Shown one piece after another: positions 1 through 6,009 of a DNA stretch of 6,399 bases (within the stretch, counting starts at the first letter, position 1; every line of letters starts with the position of its first letter). The notes under the pieces were generated by a model. It had not been told where the DNA came from. It made no database searches and saw nothing but the letters and a program-made list of their open reading frames with translations. A program made the position numbers and the translations under genes. The stretch is from Candidatus Fermentibacterota bacterium (GTDB lineage: Bacteria; Fermentibacterota; Fermentibacteria; Fermentibacterales; Fermentibacteraceae), in contig JAAYTY010000189.1 of the NCBI GenBank assembly GCA_012523605.1, forward strand, positions 1 to 6,399, read 5' to 3'.

Positions 1-314
1 CGAAGAAATCCGATGAAGACTGTATCCATCGAACACACAGTCGAGAATGCAAATCTAGCAGAAGACATCAAACCCGAAGCAATTGAAGAAGTACAGCATC
101 AAACACCCCAGGCTGCTTCCTTTCATTGATACTGAGACGGAAACATCTCCGCACCGCCGACTATCACTGCATATCCACATGATCCGCACTCTATAGGCAA
201 GTGATGGCAACAGCGATGGAATGTGGCTTTTCCGGCATGAAGGCAGAGTCCGTATGTAACTCATATGGTGCTCTTTGCCGGCCATTGGTGCCTGCTGCCT
301 CTTGTCCGGCCGCT

Positions 315-343
315 GATGATGTTGCCATCATCCCTTCTGAGGG
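315..343. repeat. Two abutting short hairpins upstream of proS
   Basis: GATGATG (315-321) and CATCATC (326-332) are perfect 7-bp complements around a TTGC loop. They are followed immediately by CCCT (332-335) and AGGG (340-343) around TCTG; the two stems share base 332. The downstream sequence CTTAGTTTCC has only a weak T run, so a Rho-independent terminator is possible but not convincing. The first palindrome also overlaps the -35 of a weak promoter candidate and could be a regulator site. The role is unknown. Confidence 0.4.
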
Positions 344-351
344 CTTAGTTT
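322..351 (+). promoter_or_regulatory. Weak promoter candidate for proS
   Basis: TTGCCA (322-327) and TAGTTT (346-351) are separated by 18 bases, giving a sigma-70-like arrangement. The -10 keeps only the T-A-----T positions of the consensus, as does the better promoter at 4026-4054. Initiation would fall near 358-360 and leave a leader of about 60 nt with two GC-rich hairpins before proS. The evidence is the hexamers alone. Confidence 0.25.
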
Positions 352-362
352 CCGTGCATGCC

Positions 363-404
363 GGCAGGCGGTCTGCCGCGGGAGCCCCGGCCTCGGCGGC
401 CGGG
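363..404 (+). repeat. GC-rich hairpins in the proS leader
   Basis: Two stems lie just before proS. GGCAG (363-367) pairs with CTGCC (373-377) around GCGGT. CCCGGCC (386-392) pairs with GGCCGGG (398-404) around TCGGC. The second ends where the purine-rich GCGGAAGG (404-411) begins, which is the likely ribosome binding site, so it might influence access to that site. No T-box signature or other known leader motif is visible. Confidence 0.35.
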
Positions 405-420
405 CGGAAGGCATTCGGAG

Positions 421-1863
421 ATGGCGGAGAACATCACACCCCGGAAGAGCGACTACTCCCAGTGGTACCAGGACGTCATACGCGAGGCCGAGCTGGCCGA
501 CTCGGCGCCGGTCCGCGGATGTATGGTCATCAGACCATGGGGTTACGCGATCTGGGAGAACATCCAGAAGGGCCTCGACGCCCGCTTCAGGGCGACGGGG
601 CACGAGAACGTGTATTTCCCGCTCTTCATACCCCAGAGCTTCCTCCAGAAGGAGGCCGAGCACGTCGAGGGCTTCTCGCCCGAGCTGGCGGTCGTCACGC
701 ACGGCGGCGGGAAGAGGCTGGAGGAGCCCCTCGTGGTGAGGCCGACCTCGGAGACCATCATCAACCATTTCTTCTCGAAGTGGATAGGGAGCTACCGCGA
801 CCTGCCGATGCTCCTCAACCAGTGGGCCAACGTGGTCCGCTGGGAGCTGCGGCCCAGGGCATTCATCAGAACGACCGAGTTCCTCTGGCAGGAAGGGCAC
901 ACCGCCCACGCCACCGAGGCCGAGGCCCGTGCGGAGGCGGTGAGGATGCTAAGGGTGTACGAGGAGTTCGCCAGGAAGGTTCTGGCCGTGCCGGTGATAG
1001 CCGGCCGCAAGACCGAGCGCGAGAAGTTCGCCGGGGCCGTGGAGAGCTACTCGATCGAGTCCATGTCGGGCAACGGATGGGCCCTCCAGTCGGGCACCAG
1101 CCACTATCTCGGCACCAACTTCGCGAGGGCCTTCAACACCCGGTTCCTCGACGAGAACAACGAGCAGCAGTACGTGCACCAGAGCAGCTGGGGAGTCTCC
1201 ACAAGGCTCGTTGGCGCCGTCATCACGGCGCACGGCGACGACCACGGCCTCAAGCTGCCGCCCGAGATCGCTCCGAGACAGGTGGCAGTGGTGCCGATCT
1301 GGAAGAGCGAAGCAGAGAAGGCCGGGGTGCTCCAGGCGGCGGAGCGGATCGCCTCGGATCTCGAGGCGGCCGGAATCAGGACGAAGCTGGACGATCGCGA
1401 CACCGTGAGCCCCGGCTTCAAGTTCAACCACTGGGAGGTCCGTGGGGTGCCCCTCCGGTTCGAGGTGGGTCCGAAGGACCTCGCCGGCGGTCACGTCACG
1501 GCCAGCGCCCGCAACCGCCCCGGAAGGGAGGGCAAGTTCACCCTTCCGTTCGAGGGGCTTGCAGGGGAGACCAGGTCCAGGCTGGCCTCGATCCAGTCGG
1601 AGATGCTCGCCGACGCCGAGCAAAGGCGCGACGCCATGACCTACGAGGTACGGACCTACGAGGAGTTCAAGGCGGTATTCGAGGAAAAGCCTGGATTCTA
1701 CCGGTTATGGTGGGCCGGCGGCAGGGAGGACGAAGAGCGCCTCCAGGAGGAGACCAGGGCCACCGTGAGGAACATCCCTCTCGATCAGCCCGACGCGGAG
1801 GGCACCTGCTTCATGACGGGCAGACCCGCCCGGAGCATGGCCATTGTCGCCCGTGCGTACTGA
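421..1863 (+). CDS. proS: Prolyl-tRNA synthetase, archaeal/eukaryote-like short type (ProS type 3)
   Basis: The product charges tRNA-Pro with proline in the cytoplasm (class II aminoacyl-tRNA synthetase). It has 480 residues, close to the roughly 480 usual for the short type. Visible landmarks are RPTSE (107-111) with the TXE proline/ATP-site signature, motif 2 at RWE (140-142) through RTTEFLW (150-156), the HATEAEA stretch (163-169), motif 3 at about 262-286 including GDDHGLKLPP, and the anticodon-binding domain from about 288 (VAVVPIW). The editing insertion of typical bacterial ProRS is absent between motifs 2 and 3, and the chain ends in the Tyr (480) typical of this type. The C-terminal zinc-type domain (about 410-480) keeps a single cysteine, Cys463. 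The positions normally Cys read Ala432, Asp437 and Thr466, so zinc is probably not bound. I chose ATG 421 because the family's N-terminus starts here and GCGGAAGG lies 9 bases upstream; an in-frame ATG at 358 would add an unlikely Pro/Arg-rich tail. Confidence 0.97.
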   Translation: MAENITPRKSDYSQWYQDVIREAELADSAPVRGCMVIRPWGYAIWENIQKGLDARFRATGHENVYFPLFIPQSFLQKEAEHVEGFSPELAVVTHGGGKRLEEPLVVRPTSETIINHFFSKWIGSYRDLPMLLNQWANVVRWELRPRAFIRTTEFLWQEGHTAHATEAEARAEAVRMLRVYEEFARKVLAVPVIAGRKTEREKFAGAVESYSIESMSGNGWALQSGTSHYLGTNFARAFNTRFLDENNEQQYVHQSSWGVSTRLVGAVITAHGDDHGLKLPPEIAPRQVAVVPIWKSEAEKAGVLQAAERIASDLEAAGIRTKLDDRDTVSPGFKFNHWEVRGVPLRFEVGPKDLAGGHVTASARNRPGREGKFTLPFEGLAGETRSRLASIQSEMLADAEQRRDAMTYEVRTYEEFKAVFEEKPGFYRLWWAGGREDEERLQEETRATVRNIPLDQPDAEGTCFMTGRPARSMAIVARAY

Positions 1864-3433
1864 CAGGAAAAGGAAGGCCTCCGCAGGCGTCCGGGCATGG
1901 GAGGCCTCCGTCGCGGCACTGACATGTCTGGTCCTGGCGGCCGCCGTCACCTGGCCCATGCTTCTCCGTCCCGGGTCCGGAGCTCACGACAGAACCGACA
2001 CCCTCTTCAATACATGGCTCATGGAGTGGAACATCCACGCGGCGGCGACCCTGTCGAATCCCTTCCATCCACCCGTGTTCCTGGGCCAGCCGGACGCGAA
2101 CGGACGCAGCGACCTCCTTCTCGCGCAGTCGGCGGCCGCTGTGCCGGCAAGGCTGGCCGGCGCCCAGCCCCTCGCCGCCCACAACATCGTCTTCGTGATC
2201 TCCCTCGCCTTCGCAGGCTTCGGTCTCTTCATGCTCGCGAGGGAAGCCGGACTCGATCGGTGGGGAGCCTTCTTCGCACTTTCAGCCGTGATATGCGCCC
2301 CGTTCTTCCAGAGCCACCTGTGGCACATTCAGCTCATGTCCCCCGGGTTCGCCTTCCTGGCGATGCGGCAGGCCATGAGGATCTCTGCAGGAACAGGCGC
2401 GGGATGGGTTCTCGCGCTCCTCGTGGTCATGCAGTGCTGCGCCTCGCTCTACTACTGGCTGTTCCTGGGAGTGGCGCTCGTGCTTTCGCTTCCCTGGACG
2501 GCGGTATCTGGAGGCCCGAAGGGGCTGGTCCGCACCGCGCTGTGGACCGGAGCGGGGTATGCCGCCTCGGCGCTGATCCTCCTCCTCGCCGGCCATTTCT
2601 CGCACTCGTCCGGATGGAGCCCCGATTCCATGGCCTCGACCGACCTGTCCGCCTTCGTCTCCCCCTGGGAGAGCAGCAGGCTCCTCGGCTGGGCGAGACC
2701 CTCGACCACCCTCGGTGAGGCGGCCCTCTGGCCCGGGATCGCGGCGGCCCTGGGCGCCCTTCTCGTTGTCTTCCGGCGGAAGGACGCCGCACCGCTACGG
2801 TGGGGCTGGTACTTCGCCGTTTCCGCCGTCGTCTTCGCGGCCTTCTGCCTCGGCCCGACACTGGTGGTGTTCGGCAGGCAGATCTCCCCGGCGCCCTGGA
2901 GGCTCCTGGCCGGCCTGCCAGGCTTCTCTTCGATCAGACTCCCGGCGAGGGCGGGGGTCTTCTTCCTGGCATCCGTCCTCCTGGCCGCGGGGCGCATGGT
3001 CAGGGGCAGGCCTCTTATCGCGGCGCTGGGCGCCGCGATGTCCCTGGCCGAGGTATGGCCGGGGCCGATGGAGCTCGAGCCGGTAGAACCGAGGAGGTTC
3101 CACTCGTGGCTCGCATCGAGGGATTTCGAGGCGATCGCGATCCTTCCCATGGGCGCCTCGCTCGACAGGCCCGAGCACGAGTGCACGAATCTCTACGGCT
3201 CCACGCTCCACTTCACCCCCATGGTCAACGGCTACGGAACCACCCTCCCCGAGGGATACGGACGCACCGCGGAGATCCTCAACTCCTGGCCTTCTCCCGG
3301 AGCCGACAGCGTCATTCGCGAGCTGGGCATAGAGTGCCTGATCTGCATGGACCGCATGCCCCCGGATGCCGACCCGGTGTGGACCGACGGGCCGAGGCCG
3401 ACGGCGGCGGTTATACTGGTCCCGACCGAGTAG
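1844..3433 (+). CDS. Polytopic membrane protein resembling GT-C/PMT-type glycosyltransferases
   Basis: This is a 529-residue inner-membrane protein with about 10 hydrophobic segments (for example 21-41, 112-133, 186-217, 231-250, 292-310, 320-343, 369-383, 388-405). I recognise the layout of an uncharacterised bacterial family related to GT-C (PMT/ArnT-like) glycosyltransferases. It has an acidic first loop with DRTDTLFNTWLMEW (49-62), a PDANGRSDLL loop (83-92), SHLWHIQL (157-164), SLYYWLF (201-207), a PGFSSIRLPARAG segment (359-371) and a non-cytoplasmic C-terminal part of about 120 residues containing LPMGASLDRPE (434-444) and VNGYGTTLPEGY (461-472). Transfer of a sugar from a lipid-linked donor is an inference; no substrate can be read. 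The start is TTG 1844, 8 bases after GGAG (1832-1835), inside the end of proS (20-nt overlap). GTG 1853 is an alternative with worse spacing. The overlap suggests cotranscription and perhaps translational coupling with proS. Confidence 0.8.
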   Translation: MSPVRTDRKRKASAGVRAWEASVAALTCLVLAAAVTWPMLLRPGSGAHDRTDTLFNTWLMEWNIHAAATLSNPFHPPVFLGQPDANGRSDLLLAQSAAAVPARLAGAQPLAAHNIVFVISLAFAGFGLFMLAREAGLDRWGAFFALSAVICAPFFQSHLWHIQLMSPGFAFLAMRQAMRISAGTGAGWVLALLVVMQCCASLYYWLFLGVALVLSLPWTAVSGGPKGLVRTALWTGAGYAASALILLLAGHFSHSSGWSPDSMASTDLSAFVSPWESSRLLGWARPSTTLGEAALWPGIAAALGALLVVFRRKDAAPLRWGWYFAVSAVVFAAFCLGPTLVVFGRQISPAPWRLLAGLPGFSSIRLPARAGVFFLASVLLAAGRMVRGRPLIAALGAAMSLAEVWPGPMELEPVEPRRFHSWLASRDFEAIAILPMGASLDRPEHECTNLYGSTLHFTPMVNGYGTTLPEGYGRTAEILNSWPSPGADSVIRELGIECLICMDRMPPDADPVWTDGPRPTAAVILVPTE

Positions 3434-3443
3434 TCGGCCGACC
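3418..3443 (+). terminator. Imperfect hairpin at the stop codon of the GT-C-like gene
   Basis: GGTC-CCGAC (3418-3426) pairs with GTCGG-CC-GACC (3433-3443) around CGAGTA, leaving a two-base CC bulge. It spans the TAG stop codon (3431-3433). No T run follows, so it is a poor Rho-independent terminator at best. It may only mark the end of the proS-membrane protein transcript. Confidence 0.2.
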
Positions 3444-3450
3444 GCTTCCG

Positions 3451-3480
3451 CTGACCGCACGGCTTCCCATTCCTTATGTT
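3451..3480 (+). promoter_or_regulatory. Promoter candidate for the NlpC/P60 gene
   Basis: CTGACC (3451-3456) and TATGTT (3475-3480), 18 bases apart, match 4 of 6 sigma-70 consensus bases each. They lie in an A+T-richer patch of the 79-base gap. Initiation near 3487 would give a leader of about 25 nt that contains the strong ribosome binding site. Confidence 0.35.
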
Positions 3481-3502
3481 ATTTATTCCGGTTCGGCATT
3501 CC

Positions 3503-3509
3503 GGAGGAG
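3503..3509 (+). promoter_or_regulatory. Strong Shine-Dalgarno deciding the NlpC/P60 start
   Basis: GGAGGAG lies 3 bases before ATG 3513 (its GGAGG core is 5 bases away). The frame is open further upstream, to 3366 inside the preceding gene. This site plus the signal peptide that begins exactly at 3513 fixes the start. Confidence 0.8.
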
Positions 3510-3512
3510 TGG

Positions 3513-4046
3513 ATGAAGCCGTCGATGCTCTTGAAATGCGCCGTCGTATTCGCGACACTGCTTGCAGCCGCAGAAGCCCGTGCAGGCTCGACAGCGGTCC
3601 CGGGAGATTCCGTTCAAGCCTCCAGGATAGTCGAGGATGCCCTGTCGTGGCTGGGCGTGCCGTACGTCTACGGCGGCACCGGGCCGGAGGGATTCGACTG
3701 CAGCGGTTTCATCTTTCGAGTATTCTCTGACAACGGAATCGCGCTGCCTCGGACGGCCGGGGAGATGAGGGCGGTCGGCGCAGGAATCGGGATCGAGGAC
3801 CTCCTGCCGGGAGATCTGGTGTTCTTCGACAACCCCGGTCATGTCGGGCTGTACCTGGGAGAAGGCGAATTCATACATTCCTCGTCCTATCAGGGAAGAG
3901 GGGTGGTCGTCACCAGGCTCGACCAGCCCAACTACGCAAGGCGCTATGCCTGTTCCAGGAGAGTGGTGCCGGCATCGTCCGAAGATCCGGGCTGCCCGGA
4001 GACGGCCGTGGATACCGCCCGGGGTTTGACACCGGGACCGGAATGA
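3513..4046 (+). CDS. Exported NlpC/P60-family cell-wall peptidase
   Basis: The product is a 177-residue single-domain NlpC/P60 cysteine peptidase, a family that typically cleaves gamma-D-glutamyl-diaminopimelate or related bonds in peptidoglycan peptides. An N-terminal signal peptide is evident: positive Met-Lys-Pro, a hydrophobic stretch at 5-20, then a likely signal-peptidase I site after ARA (22-24). Cys9 lies in the hydrophobic core and does not form a lipobox. The catalytic domain runs from about 36 to 150: SWLGVPYVYGGTGPEGFDCSGF with nucleophile Cys63, LPGDLVFF (98-105), GHVGLYLG with catalytic His110, and FIHSS with third residue His122. No SH3b, LysM or other wall-binding domain is present. 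The tail of about 27 residues after 150 is Pro/Gly-rich; Cys147 and Cys161 could form a disulfide outside the cytoplasm (inference). Role in growth, division or recycling cannot be told. It is separated from both neighbours by gaps with promoter candidates, so it may be transcribed alone. Confidence 0.93.
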   Translation: MKPSMLLKCAVVFATLLAAAEARAGSTAVPGDSVQASRIVEDALSWLGVPYVYGGTGPEGFDCSGFIFRVFSDNGIALPRTAGEMRAVGAGIGIEDLLPGDLVFFDNPGHVGLYLGEGEFIHSSSYQGRGVVVTRLDQPNYARRYACSRRVVPASSEDPGCPETAVDTARGLTPGPE

Positions 4047-4054
4047 CCTACCTT
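4026..4054 (+). promoter_or_regulatory. Sigma-70-type promoter driving the 4047-4271 gap RNA and possibly PAP2-panB-purD
   Basis: A perfect -35, TTGACA (4026-4031), lies 17 bases before TACCTT (4049-4054), which keeps the key T, A and final T of the -10 consensus. The -35 is inside the last codons of the NlpC/P60 gene. Initiation is expected 7-8 bases after the -10, at about 4061-4062. That is exactly where the long closing stem of the candidate RNA begins. Confidence 0.5.
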
Positions 4055-4061
4055 CGGTCAC

Positions 4062-4225
4062 GGGGGGCCATAGCCTGGGAGTGCTTTGGTTACCGATGGA
4101 GGCATCGCCCTTGCGCTGAGCTGAAGCAGCCGCCCTCCGGGGAGTGCCGCCCAAGCGAGACGCGCCGAGGCCGTACAAGTCCTCTAACTCTGCCGAACGT
4201 CCATTCTGCAGGACCCTGGCCCCCC
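4062..4225 (+). ncRNA. Candidate structured RNA, rod-like (6S-RNA-like outline)
   Basis: The first nine bases, GGGGGGCCA (4062-4070), are perfectly complementary to TGGCCCCCC (4217-4225). Pairing continues inward after a 3x4 internal loop: CCTG (4074-4077) with CAGG (4209-4212); one bulged G (4208); GGAGTG (4078-4083) with CATTCT (4202-4207, two G-U); TTTGG (4085-4089) with CCGAA (4193-4197, one G-U); and TGGAGG (4097-4102) with CCTCTA (4181-4186, one G-U). The apical part can form small local hairpins. The result is a single rod of about 164 nt, a size and outline like 6S RNA, whose 5' end coincides with the predicted start of a good promoter. No convincing coding frame exists here. I see no diagnostic family signature, so 6S is only the best guess. 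A structured 5' leader of the PAP2 gene is the main alternative. No intrinsic terminator follows. Confidence 0.4.
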
Positions 4226-4229
4226 ACCT

Positions 4230-4257
4230 CCTGCGAGCCCCGTCCTCTCAACGCAGG
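4230..4257 (+). promoter_or_regulatory. Hairpin whose 3' arm covers the PAP2 Shine-Dalgarno
   Basis: CCTGCG (4230-4235) is complementary to CGCAGG (4252-4257) with a 16-base loop, followed by an A run rather than a T run, so it does not look like a terminator. The 3' arm overlaps AGGA (4255-4258), the only Shine-Dalgarno-like sequence before ATG 4272. If it forms, it could reduce translation of the PAP2 gene. A hairpin this small can arise by chance. Confidence 0.25.
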
Positions 4258-4271
4258 AAAAACCCGCTGAT

Positions 4272-5186
4272 ATGCGTCGCAACCTCCTGTGCCTGCCCGG
4301 AATCGAGGACAGAAGCTACAGGCTGATTCTCGCCGTATGCGGCGTGTACTCGGCGGCTGTCTCCCTCATACCCTTCGTGAGGCTGGTTCCGAGGTTTCCA
4401 ATCCAGCTCCTGATCTTCGGCGCGCTGTACGCGCTCTACCTGTGCAGGCCCCTGCCGGACGCCGCGAAGCGGTGGCTCTATTACCTGATGCTCACCGGAA
4501 GCTACCAGGCTCTGCGGTTCGTGGTCTCGACCCGTTTCGACCCGTTCCACGGCCCCGGCGTGACCGAGCTCGAGCAGAGGATTTTCGGAGTGCTCCCCAC
4601 CGTATGGCTGCAGTCCGTTCTTCATCCGACCCCGGCGTTCCGCTGGTACGACTACGCCTTCGCGGTGCTCCACGCTTCCCTGTTCGCCTTTCCCCTCCTG
4701 CTTCCGGGAGTGCTACTCTGGAGGAAAGGGCCCGATGCCATGAAGAGGGGTTCCGCGGCCGTGACACTGATCTCGATGGCGGGCTATCTCACCTATGTGC
4801 TGTTCCCCCTCACACCACCGTGGATGGCGAATCTTGAGGGCGCCTTCCCCGAAGTGCAGAGGATCGTCTTCGACGCCATGGGCAGATTCACCTCCGACTG
4901 GCTTCAGGGCGCCTTTCAGCCCAGCCCGAGGGGCGCGATGCCCTCTCTCCACGCGGGGCTGCCGTTCATGACCCTCCTCGTTGCCCTGCACGAGTTCGGT
5001 CGGCGGGCCGCGTGGGTCGCTCTTCCGGTCGCCGCTATCTGCTTCGAGGTGGTCTACGGGGCGGAGCATTACGTCATCGACATAATGGCCGGTCTCGTCT
5101 ACGGTTTCGCTGCCTATGCGATCGTTTACCGGGTTCTCATGCCCGACGGCACGATACGCGGGAGAGGGGGATGCGATGCTTGTTGA
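4272..5186 (+). CDS. PAP2-superfamily integral membrane phosphatase/transferase (AUR1-like, PAP2_3 type)
   Basis: This 304-residue membrane protein has 6-7 hydrophobic segments (roughly 17-37, 43-58, 67-84, 127-149, 160-180, 245-262, 270-289). The acid-phosphatase signatures are clear: GAMPSLHAG (221-229) with His227, and YGAEHYVIDIMAG (262-274) with nucleophile-type His266 and Asp270. The classic first PAP2 motif (KxxxxxxRP) is missing. In its place are the TYVLFPLTPPWM stretch (174-185) and an ELEQRIFGVLPTVWLQ loop (99-114), which I associate with the subgroup that includes fungal inositol-phosphorylceramide synthase. Members dephosphorylate lipid phosphates or transfer head groups; the lipid substrate here is unknown. 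ATG 4272 has only a weak AGGA 13 bases upstream, inside a potential hairpin. The 3' end overlaps panB by 11 nt, which indicates an operon with it. Confidence 0.9.
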   Translation: MRRNLLCLPGIEDRSYRLILAVCGVYSAAVSLIPFVRLVPRFPIQLLIFGALYALYLCRPLPDAAKRWLYYLMLTGSYQALRFVVSTRFDPFHGPGVTELEQRIFGVLPTVWLQSVLHPTPAFRWYDYAFAVLHASLFAFPLLLPGVLLWRKGPDAMKRGSAAVTLISMAGYLTYVLFPLTPPWMANLEGAFPEVQRIVFDAMGRFTSDWLQGAFQPSPRGAMPSLHAGLPFMTLLVALHEFGRRAAWVALPVAAICFEVVYGAEHYVIDIMAGLVYGFAAYAIVYRVLMPDGTIRGRGGCDAC

Positions 5187-6009
5187 GGAGCGCAGGGGCG
5201 GCACCATCCTGCACCTCAGGGACCTGAAGAAGCGCGGTGAGCGGATAGTCGCGCTCACAGCCTATGACTGCCCTACGGCGAGGGCCGAGGAGGAGGCCGG
5301 TGTGGATTTCATCCTCGTCGGCGACTCCATGGTCATGGCGGTGATGGGCGAGGACACGACCCTGGGGGCGACCATGGACCTCCTGGTGGCCCATACGAAG
5401 GCGGTCAGGAGGGGCGCGCCGGGAACTCTGACAGTCGGTGACATGCCTTTCGGCTCCTACCAGGCATCCGTCGAGGACGCGGTGAGGAATGCCTCTCGCT
5501 TCCTCTCCGAGGGGGGTGCCGATGCCGTGAAGCTGGAGGGGGCCGGACCCAGGATCCTCGAGAGGGTGTGCGCCCTCGTCGAGTCCGGCATCCCTGTGAT
5601 GGGCCACGTCGGCCTGCTGCCTCAGTCGGTCAAGACCACGGGGGGATACAGAGTGACGCCGGCCTCGGCCACCGACCGGCTCGTGAACGAGGCCAGGGCT
5701 CTGGAGGCGGCGGGGGTCTTCGCTCTGGTCATCGAAAGCGTGGAGGAGGCTGTGGGAAGGGACGTCACGGCCTCCGTCTCCATTCCGACGATAGGGATCG
5801 GAGCCGGCAGATTCACGGACGGCCAGATACTCGTCGCAAGCGACATGCTCGGCCTCACCCCGGGCTTCGAGCCGAGATTCCTCAGGAGGTACGCTCAGCT
5901 CTACGACGCAATGGTCGGCGCTGTGCGCTCGTACGCCGCCGATGTAAGGTCGGGAGGATTTCCCGGCCGCGGACAGGTCTATTCTCCCACAGGGGAAGAC
6001 TCCAGATGA
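5176..6009 (+). CDS. panB: 3-methyl-2-oxobutanoate hydroxymethyltransferase (ketopantoate hydroxymethyltransferase)
   Basis: The enzyme adds a hydroxymethyl group from 5,10-methylene-tetrahydrofolate to alpha-ketoisovalerate, giving ketopantoate, the first committed step to pantothenate and coenzyme A; it is cytosolic. At 277 residues it is slightly longer than the usual 260-275. The family pattern is intact: LTAYDCPTAR (27-36), ILVGDSMVM (46-54) with metal-ligand Asp50, HTKAVRRGA (73-81), VGDMPFGSYQ (87-96) with Asp89, GGADAVKLEG (113-122) with Lys119 and Glu121, PVMGHVGLLPQS (140-151), the catalytic-base position Glu187 in VIESVE (where many homologues have Pro after the Val), and SIPTIGIGAGRFTDGQILV (202-220). 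I chose ATG 5176 because the family N-terminus starts here and GAGGGGG (5164-5170) lies 5 bases upstream. An upstream in-frame ATG at 5116 would lie deep inside the PAP2 gene. It overlaps PAP2 by 11 nt and purD by 4 nt. No panC, panD or panE is visible in the window. Confidence 0.97.
   Translation: MLVEERRGGTILHLRDLKKRGERIVALTAYDCPTARAEEEAGVDFILVGDSMVMAVMGEDTTLGATMDLLVAHTKAVRRGAPGTLTVGDMPFGSYQASVEDAVRNASRFLSEGGADAVKLEGAGPRILERVCALVESGIPVMGHVGLLPQSVKTTGGYRVTPASATDRLVNEARALEAAGVFALVIESVEEAVGRDVTASVSIPTIGIGAGRFTDGQILVASDMLGLTPGFEPRFLRRYAQLYDAMVGAVRSYAADVRSGGFPGRGQVYSPTGEDSR

Larger units (their letters stand above)
1..420. other. AT-richer non-coding region upstream of proS
   Basis: No convincing gene lies here. 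Base composition is visibly more A+T-rich over about the first 260 bases (first 60 bases about 43% G+C by my count) than in the genes downstream. One frame is open from base 1 to a TGA at 127-129 (42 codons, ending in residues AASFH). It could be the tail of a gene entering from the left, but its third codon positions are A/T-rich, unlike every gene downstream, and I see no recognisable motif. The rest holds short inverted repeats at 315-343, 363-377 and 386-404 and a weak promoter candidate at 322-351, described separately. No tRNA, T-box or known riboswitch motif was seen. Confidence 0.6.

Noticed and set aside
1..129. Tail of an upstream protein gene ending at TGA 127-129
   Set aside because: The frame is open, but short, A/T-rich at third codon positions unlike the neighbouring genes, and without motif; not strong enough to list as a gene.
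949..1623. 224-codon antisense frame inside proS, and similar antisense frames in the other genes
   Set aside because: Same reason: shadow frames with no ribosome binding site evidence, no conserved motif and a composition typical of reverse-complemented GC-rich genes.
201..1922. 573-codon open frame in a second + strand frame across proS
   Set aside because: It is a by-product of GC-rich codon use in proS. The translation is Arg/Gly/Pro-rich low-complexity sequence with no domain, while the proS frame matches its family along its full length.
4115..4140. GAAGCAGCC resembling part of the SRP RNA apical helix
   Set aside because: The matching 5' strand (GGUCAGG-type), the tetraloop and the following helix are not in the right places, so an SRP RNA call is not supported.
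4062..4260. tmRNA, cobalamin, TPP, FMN or T-box leader as an explanation for the structured gap
   Set aside because: None of their fixed sequence elements (tRNA-like CCA end, B12 box, thi box, FMN motif, T-box AGGGTGG motif) is visible.
4043..4326. Small + strand frames (75 and 60 codons) in the gap before the PAP2 gene
   Set aside because: No Shine-Dalgarno, composition rich in Pro/Arg/Cys without any motif, and the segment is better explained by paired RNA arms.
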